Shown: positions 33,980 to 44,151, numbered from the stretch's first letter. The stretch is 64,000 bases of DNA from an uncultured Lachnospiraceae bacterium (GCA_947576945.1 CANPTH010000006.1:1-64000), one strand, 5' to 3'. The notes: generated from the sequence alone by a model not told the origin. Made by a program: numbers and translations.

Positions 33980-35236
33980 ATGGCAGGTAAGAATTCTGAT
34001 GACAGAGTGAGGTGTTCTTTTTGCAATAAGACACAGGGACAGGTCAGGAAACTGATTGCAGGTCCGGCGGGTGTTTATATTTGTGATGAGTGCGTGGAGA
34101 TCTGTGCGGATATTATCGAGGAAGAGTACGAAGAAGAGCCGGAAGCAGAAGAGATGGAGATCAATCTTCTGAAACCGGTGGAGATCAAACACTTTCTGGA
34201 TGATTACGTGATTGGGCAGGAGGATGCGAAGAAGGTACTGGCAGTTTCTGTGTACAATCATTATAAGAGAGTATTGGCGCCGGCGGATGACGACGGTGTG
34301 GAATTACAGAAGAGCAATATTATCATGGTGGGGCCTACCGGTTCGGGTAAGACCTACCTTGCGCAGACTTTGGCGAAGATTATCAACGTACCTTTTGCGA
34401 TTGCAGATGCTACGACACTGACAGAGGCCGGATATGTGGGCGAAGATGTGGAGAACATCCTGCTTAAGTTGATTCAGGCGGCGGACTATGATATCGACAG
34501 GGCGCAGTATGGTATTATCTATATTGATGAGATCGATAAGATTACGAAGAAAAGTGAAAATGTATCTATCACCAGAGACGTTTCCGGAGAGGGTGTTCAG
34601 CAGGCGCTTCTTAAGATCATAGAGGGAACGGTGGCGAGCGTTCCTCCTCAGGGCGGCAGGAAACATCCCCATCAGGAACTGATCCAGATCGATACCTCCA
34701 ATATCCTGTTCCTTTGCGGCGGCGCATTTGACGGGCTGGAGAAGATCGTGGAAGAGCGTCTGGACCGCAATTCTATCGGATTTAATGCGCAGATTATGGA
34801 GAAGAGCAGCAAGGATATCGGAGCGGTGCTGAAGGAAGTATCAGCGCAGGATCTGATGAAGTTTGGTTTGATTCCGGAGTTTATCGGACGTGTGCCGATT
34901 ACGGTTACACTGGACGGTCTGGATCAGGAAGCGCTGGTGCGGATCCTGAAGGAACCCAAGAACGCGTTGATCAAACAGTATAAGAAGCTGTTTGAGTTCG
35001 ATGAAGTGAAACTGGGTGTTGAAGAAGAAGCGGCGCAGGAAATTGCGCGGCTGGCGTATGAGCGTAAGACCGGCGCCAGAGGACTCCGCTCTATTATGGA
35101 AGATGTACTGATGGATGTTATGTATGAGATTCCGTCGGATGACAATATTGCGGAGTGCATTTTGACAAAGGATGTTGTGGAAGGCAAGGGGAAACCGCGC
35201 ATTATTTACCGCAACAGACTGATGCGTGCCGAGTAA
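33980..35236 (+). CDS. clpX: ATP-dependent Clp protease ATP-binding subunit ClpX
   Basis: This 418-residue AAA+ unfoldase recognises substrates and threads them into ClpP. It has an N-terminal zinc-binding domain ([11 protein letters not shown] and CDECVEIC), Walker [12 protein letters not shown], pore loop GYVGED, Walker [11 protein letters not shown] and an IGF loop (NSIGFNAQ) that docks on ClpP. Length is normal. It sits 123 nt after clpP and ends at a hairpin terminator. Confidence 0.97.
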   Translation: MAGKNSDDRVRCSFCNKTQGQVRKLIAGPAGVYICDECVEICADIIEEEYEEEPEAEEMEINLLKPVEIKHFLDDYVIGQEDAKKVLAVSVYNHYKRVLAPADDDGVELQKSNIIMVGPTGSGKTYLAQTLAKIINVPFAIADATTLTEAGYVGEDVENILLKLIQAADYDIDRAQYGIIYIDEIDKITKKSENVSITRDVSGEGVQQALLKIIEGTVASVPPQGGRKHPHQELIQIDTSNILFLCGGAFDGLEKIVEERLDRNSIGFNAQIMEKSSKDIGAVLKEVSAQDLMKFGLIPEFIGRVPITVTLDGLDQEALVRILKEPKNALIKQYKKLFEFDEVKLGVEEEAAQEIARLAYERKTGARGLRSIMEDVLMDVMYEIPSDDNIAECILTKDVVEGKGKPRIIYRNRLMRAE

Positions 35237-35338
35237 CAGTGAGAGCAAAGTCTGAATTGCTGTAAATTGTAAATTACGGAAGCCTTTGCAGGGCTGAAAA
35301 CGAAATGTCTGATGTCTTATCTATAGCAGCAAAAGGAA

Positions 35339-35370
35339 AACGTCGCCCGAGAACAGGCGGCGTTTGTTGG
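35339..35370 (+). terminator. Terminator after clpX
   Basis: AACGTCGCC (35339-35347) pairs with GGCGGCGTT (35356-35364) and is followed by TGTTGG; the stem is strong, the T-tract weak. Confidence 0.6.
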
Positions 35371-35453
35371 CATTACAGGAAAGTAAAACAGTATAAGTGT
35401 TAAGGTATACTGTCCTGTTCCATGGGAACTGTTACGAAGAGAGGGAATAATTT

Positions 35454-37883
35454 ATGAGCAGAGACACAGAGAACGGCAGGACTTATGAGCCTGCCGATAT
35501 AGGAGCGCTGCCTTATCTGCCTTACAAAGGACCGGGCGTAGAGACAGAAGTCCTTCCAACAGTGGCATTACGCGGGTTGTCGATCCTGCCGGGGATGGTC
35601 ATTCATTTTGACTTGAGCAGAGACAAGTCGATCGAGGCGGTGGAGCAGGCGATGCTGGGAGATCAGCGGCTCTTTGCGGTGACGCAGAAGGATGCGGAAG
35701 TGTTAGATCCGGGATGCGGCGATGTGTATGAGATTGGTACGATCTCGGTGATCAGGCAGGTGACGAAACTGCCGGGGCATGTCCTGCGGGTATTGGCGGA
35801 AGGAAAGTCCAGAGGCCGGCTGCATCGGTTTGTGCAGGAAAATGATTATCTTACGGCGGAAGTGTCATATGAAAATGATGATATGACAGAGCTGACGGAA
35901 GCGGAGCAGGAGGCGATGACCAGAACGGTCAAGGAGACTTTTGCGTCGTATTATACCTGTTTCCCGAAGGTTGGCAAGGCAGTGGCAGATCAGATCGAGG
36001 AGGAGATGCCGTTAGGCCGGCTGTTAGATTCTATCACGATCAATATGCCGCTTCCGCTGACCGATAAGCAGGCGGTTCTTGACGCGGTATCCGTGAAGGA
36101 ACGTTTCAGGATCCTGACAGATCTTCTTGTGCGGGAAGTGGATGTGATGCGGATTAAGAACGAGCTGGCGAAGGATATCCGGGAGCGGATCGATAAGAAT
36201 CAGAGAGACTATATTCTGCGGGAGCAGTTATACTATATAAAAGAAGAATTAGGGGAAAAGAATACGGATTCCGACGTGGAGCAGTTTGAGGCGGCGGTGG
36301 AGAAGCTGAAAGCGAAGAAGGAAGTCAAGGAGAAGATCCGCAGGGAGATTGGCCGTTACAAGAGGGTGCTCGGCAGTAATTCGGAGGCGGCGGTGGAACG
36401 GGCCTATATAGAGACACTGTTGGAGCTGCCCTGGGATAAGGCTTCCAGAGACAGCAGCGATCTGGAGCGGGCTGAGAGGATTCTTAATGAAGATCATTAC
36501 GGACTCACGAAGGTAAAGGAAAGAATCCTGGAATATCTGGCCGTGCGTGCATTGACCGGTAAAGGCAGGAGTCCGATTATCTGTCTGGTGGGTCCGCCGG
36601 GCACCGGGAAAACTTCCATTGCCCGCAGTGTGGCAGCATCGCTGAATAAAAAGTATGTCCGTATCTGCCTGGGCGGCATCCGGGATGAGGCAGAGATCAG
36701 AGGACACCGCAAGACCTATGTGGGAGCCATGCCGGGCAGGATCGCCAATGCGGTCAGGCAGGCGGGAGTCAGGAATCCGCTGCTGCTTCTGGATGAGATT
36801 GATAAAGTCAGCAGTGACTATAAAGGAGATCCGGGTTCGGCATTGCTGGAGGTGCTGGACGGGGAACAGAATGAGGCGTTTCGGGATCATTATGTGGAGA
36901 TTCCCATCGATTTGTCGGAGGTACTGTTTATTGCCACGGCGAACAGTACGGATACCATTCCGCGGCCTCTGCTGGACCGCATGGAGCTGATCGAGATCAA
37001 CAGCTATACGGCCAATGAGAAGTTCCATATCGCCAGAGAACATCTGGTGAAGAAGGCGCTCCATAAGAACGGAATCACAGAGGATGAAGTGACGTTTACC
37101 GACGAGGCGCTTCGTGCCATGATCAGCCGCTACACGAGAGAGGCAGGGGTGCGCGGCCTGGAACGGCAGATCGGGGCTGTATGCCGGAAGGAAGCGCGGC
37201 ATATTCTGGAGAGACGGCAGAAGACAGGCGCAAAGAAGAAAGATATGAAATTGACTGATAAGGTCGAGATTACCGCGGAAAATCTGGAACACTATCTGGG
37301 CAAACCGAAGTATCGCCAGGATAAGATTGCAGGTAAGGACGAGGCAGGTATTGTGCGTGGCCTGGCCTGGACCAGTGCAGGCGGCGATACACTGCAGATC
37401 GAGGTAAATATGATGCCCGGTGAAGGAAAGATTGACCTGACAGGTCAGATGGGCGACGTGATGAAGGAATCTGCACGGATCGCTTTGAGCTATGTACGGT
37501 CTGTGGGAGAACAGTATCAGATTGAAGACAAGCTGTTCCGGAAGAAGGATTTTCATCTGCATATTCCGGAAGGGGCTGTGCCGAAAGATGGACCGTCGGC
37601 GGGGATTACCATGGCGACAGCAATCCTGTCTGCCGTAACAGGAAGACCGGTGCGGGCGGATGTGGCAATGACCGGTGAAGTCACTCTTCGCGGACGAGTA
37701 CTGCCCATCGGCGGATTGAAGGAGAAAATACTGGCGGCCAGGACGGCGGGGGTACATAAGGTGCTCGTCCCGAAAGAAAATGAGAAAGACATTGCGGAGC
37801 TGGAACAGGAGATTACAGACGGTTTGGAGATCTGTATGGTAGAGTGTATGGAAGAGGTCGTGGGGCATGCTTTCGTGCAGTGA
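35454..37883 (+). CDS. lon: ATP-dependent protease Lon
   Basis: This 809-residue protein is a complete LonA: N-terminal substrate-binding domain (VLPTVALRGLSILPGM), a coiled-coil middle, AAA+ module with Walker A GPPGTGKTS and Walker B LLLLDEID, and a C-terminal protease domain with the Ser-Lys dyad (Ser in DGPSAGITMA, Lys in KEKILAARTAG). It degrades misfolded and regulatory proteins. The start follows AAGAGAGGG. A TATACT at 35406-35411 may be its -10 box, with no good -35. Confidence 0.97.
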   Translation: MSRDTENGRTYEPADIGALPYLPYKGPGVETEVLPTVALRGLSILPGMVIHFDLSRDKSIEAVEQAMLGDQRLFAVTQKDAEVLDPGCGDVYEIGTISVIRQVTKLPGHVLRVLAEGKSRGRLHRFVQENDYLTAEVSYENDDMTELTEAEQEAMTRTVKETFASYYTCFPKVGKAVADQIEEEMPLGRLLDSITINMPLPLTDKQAVLDAVSVKERFRILTDLLVREVDVMRIKNELAKDIRERIDKNQRDYILREQLYYIKEELGEKNTDSDVEQFEAAVEKLKAKKEVKEKIRREIGRYKRVLGSNSEAAVERAYIETLLELPWDKASRDSSDLERAERILNEDHYGLTKVKERILEYLAVRALTGKGRSPIICLVGPPGTGKTSIARSVAASLNKKYVRICLGGIRDEAEIRGHRKTYVGAMPGRIANAVRQAGVRNPLLLLDEIDKVSSDYKGDPGSALLEVLDGEQNEAFRDHYVEIPIDLSEVLFIATANSTDTIPRPLLDRMELIEINSYTANEKFHIAREHLVKKALHKNGITEDEVTFTDEALRAMISRYTREAGVRGLERQIGAVCRKEARHILERRQKTGAKKKDMKLTDKVEITAENLEHYLGKPKYRQDKIAGKDEAGIVRGLAWTSAGGDTLQIEVNMMPGEGKIDLTGQMGDVMKESARIALSYVRSVGEQYQIEDKLFRKKDFHLHIPEGAVPKDGPSAGITMATAILSAVTGRPVRADVAMTGEVTLRGRVLPIGGLKEKILAARTAGVHKVLVPKENEKDIAELEQEITDGLEICMVECMEEVVGHAFVQ

Positions 37884-37962
37884 CAGATGCCGGAAGGCTT
37901 GCGGCCTTCGTAAAAAACTGCTCGCATCCTCAGCGAAAAACTGCTTCGGCATGGAGGAAAGA
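37884..37962 (+). other. Structured leader of engB
   Basis: GAAGGC/GGCCTTC forms a hairpin inside a longer ATGCCG/CGGCAT pairing that ends right at the ribosome-binding site TGGAGG. The end GCTTCGGCATGGAGG resembles the clpP leader end GCTTCGGAATGGAGG. Confidence 0.45.
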
Positions 37963-38562
37963 ATGGTAATTAAGAATGTAAATTTAGAGACGGTATGCGG
38001 GATCACGAGCACGCTGCCGGAGAATGTGCTGCCGGAGGTGGCTTTTGCAGGTAAGAGCAATGTGGGGAAATCGTCGCTGATCAACGGGCTGATGAACCGC
38101 AAGTCTCTGGCGCGCACCAGCTCCCGGCCGGGTAAGACGCAGACAATCAACTATTATAACGTCAACAGCCAGATGTATTTTGTCGATCTGCCCGGGTATG
38201 GGTATGCTACGGCCAACGAGAAAGTGAAAGCGCAGTGGGGCAAGCTGATCGAGGATTATCTGCACCAGTCAAAGAAGATCCGTGCGGTGTTTCTTTTGAT
38301 CGATATCCGGCATGCGCCTTCCGAAAACGACAGGATTATGTATGATTGGATTCTGGACAGGGGGTATAAGCCTGTCATCATTGCCACAAAGCTGGATAAG
38401 ATCAAAAGAAGCCAGGTGCAAAAGCAGGTGAAACTGATCTGCGATACGCTGGAGGTGGTGGAGGATACCACAGTTATACCCTACTCTTCGCTGTCGAAAC
38501 AGGGGAGGGAAGAGATCTATGAGCTTCTGGACAGCATACTGGAGGACGGGGAAGAGGCTTGA
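37963..38562 (+). CDS. engB: Ribosome biogenesis GTPase EngB (YsxC/YihA)
   Basis: This 199-residue TRAFAC GTPase is needed for 50S assembly. Motifs are G1 GKSNVGKSSL, G2 TSSRPGKTQT, G3 DLPGYGYA, G4 ATKLDK and G5 YSSLSK. ATG 37963 lies behind GGAGG; an ATG at 37951 overlaps that box. Its position right after lon is conserved in clostridia and bacilli. Confidence 0.95.
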   Translation: MVIKNVNLETVCGITSTLPENVLPEVAFAGKSNVGKSSLINGLMNRKSLARTSSRPGKTQTINYYNVNSQMYFVDLPGYGYATANEKVKAQWGKLIEDYLHQSKKIRAVFLLIDIRHAPSENDRIMYDWILDRGYKPVIIATKLDKIKRSQVQKQVKLICDTLEVVEDTTVIPYSSLSKQGREEIYELLDSILEDGEEA

Positions 38563-38654
38563 CGGAGGCTGTACTCCGGTTGGGAAAACCGGTTTGGTTT
38601 TGGTAACGGTGCGATAAATTGAGGGGCGGCTTGGTTGGAAATGGAGGAATTTGG

Positions 38655-39953
38655 ATGAGACAATCGATCAGGACATACCTGAAGGTCATATTGAATCTGC
38701 TGACGGCGCTGATCATACTGCTGTTGTGCATATTTCTGCTGCCGCGGTGCATTATCTTCTTTATGCCGTTTATCATCGGGTGGATCATATCGCTGATTGC
38801 TTCGCCGGTGGTGCGCTTCTTCGAGGAACGGCTGAAGATACGGCGCAAGGGTGCGTCGGTGATCGTGATCGTGGCCGTGCTTGCGGTGGTGATCCTCCTG
38901 TTCTATGCAGTTGGCGCAAAACTTGTGAAAGAGGGGATCAGTTTCGTCAACGAGCTGCCCATGCTGTGGGACAGTATCATGGCGGAATTTAATGAGGTCG
39001 GAGACAATCTGGAAGGGCTTTTCAATAAATTACCGTTGGAGACGCAGCGGACACTGGATAATCTTGGCTCGGAGATGGGCACTTATTTCGGCGGGATTAT
39101 TGAGAGTGCCGGCACGCCGACCTTTGAGGCGGTGGGAAATGTGGCCAAGCAGCTGCCGGATATTTTCTTAGGCGTTATCATGTGCATTCTTTCGGCGTAT
39201 TTCTTTGTGGCAGATAAAGGATATATGGCCAATATCCTGAAAAAGTATGTGCCCGGGGCGGTAGTATATCGGTTCGATCTGATCCGCAGGAGCTTCCGCA
39301 ACGCGGTGGGCGGTTATTTCAAGGCGCAGTTTAAGATTGAGTGCTGGATCTATGTGATGCTGGTGATCGGCCTCTTTATCTTAAAGGTGCGGTATGTGCC
39401 GCTTGTTGCACTGGGAATTGCATTCCTGGATTTCCTGCCGGTGTTCGGTACGGGTACGGTGATGCTTCCCTGGGCGGTGATCGAGATTCTGAGCAGGGAC
39501 TATAAGATGGCGGTGGGACTGATCATCATCTGGCTGTCAGGACAGCTTGTGCGGCAGGTGATCCAGCCCAAGATCGTGGGAGATTCCATCGGCGTGGACG
39601 CTATCCCTACGTTGTTCTTATTGTTTATCGGCTATAAGGCGGCCGGTGTGATGGGAATGATCCTGGCGGTGCCGATTGGCATTATCGTGATCAATCTCTA
39701 TGAGGACGGCGCCTTTGACACTACCAGACAGAGCCTTAAGATCCTGACAGCAGGGTTTAATAAATTCCGACGGATCCGGCCGGAGGATATCGCGATCGTG
39801 GAAGAATATGAGCGCGAAGTGGAACGCAGCTACCAGTCCAGACTGAAGAGCGCCGAGGAGGAAGAGCGTGAACTGGAGGAAGCGGCTAAGATCAGGATCG
39901 AGGAGCCGCTTATCATTAAGAAAATCATATCAAAGAAGATCGACAGAAAATAA
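38655..39953 (+). CDS. AI-2E family transporter (PerM/YtvI-like)
   Basis: This 432-residue membrane protein has about eight helices: a pair near the N-terminus, a large periplasmic-side loop with amphipathic helices (about 90-150), and a C-terminal bundle including ALGIAFLDFLPVFGTGTVMLPWA and the family segment QPKIVGDSIGVDAIPTLF. A charged cytoplasmic tail follows. The family covers putative exporters and sodium antiporters; substrate is unknown, and it is close to the sporulation-linked YtvI group. ATG 38655 follows TGGAGG. Confidence 0.85.
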   Translation: MRQSIRTYLKVILNLLTALIILLLCIFLLPRCIIFFMPFIIGWIISLIASPVVRFFEERLKIRRKGASVIVIVAVLAVVILLFYAVGAKLVKEGISFVNELPMLWDSIMAEFNEVGDNLEGLFNKLPLETQRTLDNLGSEMGTYFGGIIESAGTPTFEAVGNVAKQLPDIFLGVIMCILSAYFFVADKGYMANILKKYVPGAVVYRFDLIRRSFRNAVGGYFKAQFKIECWIYVMLVIGLFILKVRYVPLVALGIAFLDFLPVFGTGTVMLPWAVIEILSRDYKMAVGLIIIWLSGQLVRQVIQPKIVGDSIGVDAIPTLFLLFIGYKAAGVMGMILAVPIGIIVINLYEDGAFDTTRQSLKILTAGFNKFRRIRPEDIAIVEEYEREVERSYQSRLKSAEEEERELEEAAKIRIEEPLIIKKIISKKIDRK

Positions 39954-40083
39954 AGAGCTGCCTGGCGTGTCAGTACGCCGGTATGATGCGGCGTATCGGC
40001 TTGTCTGCGGCAGGGGCTGCAAACAGTACGGGAAAGCGGCCGGAAGGGACGCAGGCTTAAGAAAAAGAAAGAAGGATGAACCG

Positions 40084-41070
40084 ATGATGCGGGTGACGGT
40101 ATATAATTGCAGGGATTTTGACGAGAAAGACCTGTTTCTCGAATATGCGAAGGAATTGGGAATCGAAGTGGTATTGTGTGCGGATGCGCCGGATCGCAGC
40201 AATGTCTCTCTGTGCAGGGGCAGCCGTTGTGTGGATGTGATCACGTCCAGGATCGACGCAGAATTGATGCGGGCGTTTCGTGAGCAGGGGGTGGAATACA
40301 TTACCACCAGGACGATCGGGTATGACCATATTGATCTGGCGGCGGCGAAAGAATGCGGCATCCGGGTAGGAAATGCGCCTTACGGCCCGCATGGGGTAGC
40401 CGACTATACGGTGATGCTGATCCTGATGTCCATCCGTAAGATGAGCGCCATTCTGGGACGGACTGCCCTGCAGGACTACACGCTGGCCGGTTTAAACGGC
40501 AGAGAGTTAAGGGAATTGACTGTTGGAGTCATTGGAACGGGAAGGATCGGAGAGACCGTGATCCGCAGCCTCTCCGGGTTCGGCTGCCGTATTCTGGCCC
40601 ATGATCTGTACGAGAAGGAGGAAGTCAGGCAGTATGCCTCCTATGTGACGCTTGACAGGATTTGGAAAGAGGCGGATGTGATCACACTGCACACGCCGCT
40701 GACGGAGGAGAACTTCCATTTGATCAACGCGGACACCATGGCGCAGATGAAAGACGGGGTAGTGATTATCAATACGGCCAGGGGCGCATTGATTGACTCG
40801 GATGCTTTTATCGAAGCCATCGAGTCGGGTAAGATCGGCGCCGCCGGCCTGGATGTGGTAGAAAATGAGTTCGGATTATACTATTATGACCACAAAGCGG
40901 ATATATTAAAGAATAAGGAGCTTGCACTGCTCAGAAGTTTTCCAAATGTGACAGTGTCGCATCATATGGCTTTTTATACCAGAAACTATGTGGAAACGGT
41001 GGTGAAGGACTCTCTGATGAGCTGCAGATGTCATATGGAAGGGAAAGAGAATCCATGGGAGATTAAATGA
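40084..41070 (+). CDS. D-2-hydroxyacid dehydrogenase (D-lactate dehydrogenase/VanH-like)
   Basis: This 328-residue protein is an NAD-dependent dehydrogenase that interconverts 2-keto acids and D-2-hydroxyacids. It has the NAD-binding motif GVIGTGRIGETV, catalytic Arg in NTARGALID, Glu in DVVENEFGLYY, and His in SHHMAFYT. MMRVTVYNCRDFDE is the expected N-terminus; earlier in-frame sequence overlaps the previous gene and is not coding. The stop overlaps the start of a VanZ-like gene by 4 nt, so the two are translationally coupled. Confidence 0.88.
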   Translation: MMRVTVYNCRDFDEKDLFLEYAKELGIEVVLCADAPDRSNVSLCRGSRCVDVITSRIDAELMRAFREQGVEYITTRTIGYDHIDLAAAKECGIRVGNAPYGPHGVADYTVMLILMSIRKMSAILGRTALQDYTLAGLNGRELRELTVGVIGTGRIGETVIRSLSGFGCRILAHDLYEKEEVRQYASYVTLDRIWKEADVITLHTPLTEENFHLINADTMAQMKDGVVIINTARGALIDSDAFIEAIESGKIGAAGLDVVENEFGLYYYDHKADILKNKELALLRSFPNVTVSHHMAFYTRNYVETVVKDSLMSCRCHMEGKENPWEIK

Positions 41071-41558
41071 AGATAGAATTAGAGAAACTGAAATCAGGGC
41101 GCTTCTTTAAATATCTTTTTGCGCTTTATATTGTGGTGGTCATCAAGGTCATCATATTCAAGTATCCCTTTGAACAGTTGAGGGCTATTGCCAATACGTG
41201 GCAGAAGGGCGTGATCCTGGAAGGACTGGGGACGGCAAATTTCGTGCCGTTTCATACGATCAAAATGTATATAGATTATGCATATAAATTAAACAGTGTA
41301 GAGAATCTGGTGGGAAATGTCCTGGCTTTTGTGCCCTTTGGCTTTCTGTTTCCGCTGGTGTCTCAGGAAGGCGGAAGGTTTTCTGTTATGTTTGTGAATG
41401 CTTTTACCTTTGTGCTGGGGATTGAGACATTTCAGCTGTTCAGCGCTTTCGGGGCTTTTGATGTGGATGATATCCTGTTAAACTGTCTGGGCGCTGCACT
41501 GGGATTCGGGTTTTATAAAATATTGGAGAAAAGAGGGTTTTTCAGGAAACAGTCATAA
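41067..41558 (+). CDS. VanZ-like membrane protein
   Basis: This 163-residue protein has about four to five hydrophobic helices and the VanZ-family pattern NLVGNVLAFVPFGFLFPL followed by an acidic FDVDDILLNCLGAALGF. VanZ lowers binding of teicoplanin-type antibiotics; chromosomal relatives are common and mostly unassigned. The ATGA overlap with the D-hydroxyacid dehydrogenase gene is reminiscent of vanH and vanZ, but no D-Ala-D-Lac ligase or VanX is nearby. Confidence 0.78.
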   Translation: MKIELEKLKSGRFFKYLFALYIVVVIKVIIFKYPFEQLRAIANTWQKGVILEGLGTANFVPFHTIKMYIDYAYKLNSVENLVGNVLAFVPFGFLFPLVSQEGGRFSVMFVNAFTFVLGIETFQLFSAFGAFDVDDILLNCLGAALGFGFYKILEKRGFFRKQS

Positions 41559-41655
41559 ATAATAGAAGGATTGCGCGGAAGCGGTTGTGTTTATCGTGGA
41601 AAAGGAATAGAATAGTAAAAAGAGAATGCGGGTGTTGCATGCAGGAGGGGATATT

Positions 41656-42246
41656 ATGGGCAGCCTGTTAAAGAAACTGAAGAAAAATGTGGTGATCTCC
41701 GCGTTGTTGTGTATTGGTCTGGGCCTGGTGCTGGCCATCTGGCCGGGGATGTCGATGCATATCGTGTGTACTGCCATCGGTTCGGTTCTGATCCTGGGCG
41801 GGCTGATCCGGCTGGCGGAGAGCTTTTTTGACAGAGATGGTAGTATGTACGCGCAGATGAATATGATCGTGGGAATTATTTTTGCCGTGGTCGGAATCTG
41901 GATTGTGATCAAGCCGGAGAAAGTGCTGGCGATCATACCGATCATTGTGGGGATCGTGATTGCTCTGCACGGACTGAACAATCTGCAGCAGTCGGTGGCG
42001 CTTTACAGGGAGAAATATGATAAATGGTGGGTGGCGCTGATTCTTGGACTGATAACGGTGGGATTCGGTGCGCTGCTGATTTTCAATCCTTTTGCGGCGC
42101 TGGATACCGTGGTGACGTTGATCGGATTTTTCCTGATCTATGACGGCGTGTCGGATCTCTGGATCGTATCGAGGATATCAAAAACCGCCAGAATACTGCG
42201 CCAGGAAGCCGAAGCGGTGGATGTGGATGCGGAAGAGATAGATTGA
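41656..42246 (+). CDS. HdeD/DUF308 family membrane protein
   Basis: This 196-residue protein has six hydrophobic helices in three pairs, each pair carrying the DUF308 pattern (GLGLVLAIWPG, GIWIVIKPEKV, GALLIFNPFAA). It ends in an acidic cytoplasmic tail. HdeD in E. coli is an acid-resistance membrane protein; function here is unknown. ATG 41656 follows AGGAGG. Confidence 0.8.
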   Translation: MGSLLKKLKKNVVISALLCIGLGLVLAIWPGMSMHIVCTAIGSVLILGGLIRLAESFFDRDGSMYAQMNMIVGIIFAVVGIWIVIKPEKVLAIIPIIVGIVIALHGLNNLQQSVALYREKYDKWWVALILGLITVGFGALLIFNPFAALDTVVTLIGFFLIYDGVSDLWIVSRISKTARILRQEAEAVDVDAEEID

Positions 42247-42259
42247 GGAATGAACGCCT

Positions 42260-43498
42260 ATGCAGAAGATTACATGTCCCAGCTGCGGAGAGGTCTTTGT
42301 AGTGGATGAATCCGGCTACGCGCAGATTCTCAAGCAGGTAAGGGATCAGGAATTTGAGAAAGAACTGAGACAACGTGAAAGAGATCTGGAAGAATTAAAG
42401 GAAAGGGATCTGGAACTGGCGCAGATGAAGCAGAAGGAAACGTTTGACAAGGCGCTTTCTTCCAGAGAAGCGGAAATCTCCAGGAAAGACAGAGAGATTG
42501 AGCTGTTGAGAGCACAGCTTGGAAACAGCGAGACGGAGAAGCAGCTGGCTGTTTCAGAGGCGCTGCAGAAGAAAGAGAGAGAGCTTTCCGAGAAGGCGAC
42601 ACAGATTACGGAATTAAGAAGCCTGCTGTCAGGGAAAGAGACGGAGCGCCAGCTGAAAGAACAGGCGCTGCAGAAGCAGTATGAGGACAGGCTTAAGCTG
42701 AAAGACGAACAGATCGAGTACTATAAAGATTTTAAGGCCAGGCAGTCTACGAAGATGATCGGAGAGAGCCTGGAGCAGCACTGTCTGAACCAGTTTAACG
42801 CATTGCGGATGACAGCGTTTCCGCGGGCTTATTTTGAGAAGGATAATGATGCACGAACCGGCAGCAAGGGCGATTTTATTTTCCGGGAGGCAGCGGAAGG
42901 CGTTGAATTTATCTCTATTATGTTCGAGATGAAGAATGAGATGGACGAGACGGCTACCAAGCATAAGAACGAAGATTTCCTGAAAGAGCTTGACAAGGAC
43001 AGGCGTGAGAAGGGATGTGAATATGCAGTCCTGGTTTCCCTGCTGGAGATCGACAATGACCTGTATAATAACGGCATCGTGGATGTCTCTTATAAATATG
43101 AGAAGATGTATGTGATCCGGCCCCAGTTTTTTATTCCGATCATTACGCTGCTGCGCAATGCGGCGCTGAATTCGCTGCAGTATCGGCAGGAATTGGAGGT
43201 AACGAAGCATCAGCAGATTGATCTGCTGCATTTTGAAGAGAATATGAATGCCTTTAAAGATGGGTTTGCGCGCAACTACAGACTTGCCAGCGACAGGTTC
43301 AAGACCGCCATCGATGAGATTGATAAGACGATCACGCATTTACAGAAGACGAAGGATGCTCTGTTGTCTTCGGAGAATAATCTGCGGCTGGCCAATAACA
43401 AGGCGGAGGATCTGAGCATTAAGAAGCTGACGAAGAACGCGCCCAGTGTGAAGGAGAAGTTTGATGAGCTGAAAGAAAATTCTGCTTGTAAATCTTAG
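42260..43498 (+). CDS. DUF2130 domain protein
   Basis: This 412-residue protein starts with a short zinc-ribbon half (CPSCGEVF), then a long charged coiled coil (about 25-165), then a conserved globular part containing GDFIFREAAEGVEFISIMFEMKNE and a second helical tail. The E-K/N spacing in the globular part resembles PD-(D/E)XK-like nuclease cores, which is inference. The family is widespread and uncharacterised. It follows the HdeD-like gene after 13 nt, probably in one transcript. Confidence 0.75.
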   Translation: MQKITCPSCGEVFVVDESGYAQILKQVRDQEFEKELRQRERDLEELKERDLELAQMKQKETFDKALSSREAEISRKDREIELLRAQLGNSETEKQLAVSEALQKKERELSEKATQITELRSLLSGKETERQLKEQALQKQYEDRLKLKDEQIEYYKDFKARQSTKMIGESLEQHCLNQFNALRMTAFPRAYFEKDNDARTGSKGDFIFREAAEGVEFISIMFEMKNEMDETATKHKNEDFLKELDKDRREKGCEYAVLVSLLEIDNDLYNNGIVDVSYKYEKMYVIRPQFFIPIITLLRNAALNSLQYRQELEVTKHQQIDLLHFEENMNAFKDGFARNYRLASDRFKTAIDEIDKTITHLQKTKDALLSSENNLRLANNKAEDLSIKKLTKNAPSVKEKFDELKENSACKS

Positions 43499-43584
43499 AA
43501 AGAAGTACTAGAATGAGGTTAAATGAATTTTCTGATAAGCAATTTATTGCACACTTTTATGTTATCGAAGAGAGGGAATGAGCT

Positions 43585-44067
43585 ATGGCGATCGGAGCAA
43601 TCAATGCATATGGGGCGATGAATGCGGTTAGTTTTCGGCCTTATGTGTATAATGCGAATACGGTAAATTCAGCCAGCATGAATAAGTTGTCCAGAATATC
43701 TGACAATGTGCTGGATAAGAAGATTGATTACAATGAGCTTACGGATGAGAGTCTTAACGAGAACCCGTTAAAGAAGGGACAGACGCTTGATTTCCAGGGA
43801 ATGCTTGACAGGCAGATGAGGCGTGGCCAGAATATTGCGGCCAGGATCATGCGGCCGATGGAAGCGGAAGATATGGATGCCGCAGCAGGAACAGCTCAGA
43901 TGACCGGAGGGACGGAGGCAGCGGCACGTTTTGATCTGTCAGAGACAGAAGAAGTACAGGCTGTGGAAGAGCGTGCAGCAGAGGCAGCGGCGGATGGAAG
44001 CGGCGGGAATATCAACTATCAGATGCAGCAGGCGCTGCGGGCATATGAGATGTTTATGACGGCCTGA
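43585..44067 (+). CDS. Unrecognised 160-residue protein
   Basis: This gene is not recognised. It has a good ribosome site (AGAGAGGG) and a composition like its neighbours. The N-terminus (MAIGAINAYGAMNAVSFRPY) is Ala/Asn/Tyr-rich and not a signal peptide; the middle is polar; residues about 105-145 are Ala/Glu-rich; the end INYQMQQALRAYEMFM is a predicted amphipathic helix. A terminator follows at 44152. The layout resembles small structural or flagellum-associated proteins, and a chemoreceptor lies next to it, but no function can be assigned. Confidence 0.65.
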   Translation: MAIGAINAYGAMNAVSFRPYVYNANTVNSASMNKLSRISDNVLDKKIDYNELTDESLNENPLKKGQTLDFQGMLDRQMRRGQNIAARIMRPMEAEDMDAAAGTAQMTGGTEAAARFDLSETEEVQAVEERAAEAAADGSGGNINYQMQQALRAYEMFMTA

Positions 44068-44151
44068 ACCGGCCGCATGGGTTACGTTTGTGCGGATGAA
44101 GCGGTGTCTGACCGGGCGCTGCCGGAAAATTGCAGAATTGAATTGGAAGCG

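Noticed and set aside
36249-38150. 633-codon open frame on the minus strand
   Set aside because: Antisense to lon and engB, with low-complexity His/Arg/Cys-rich content and no recognisable domain.
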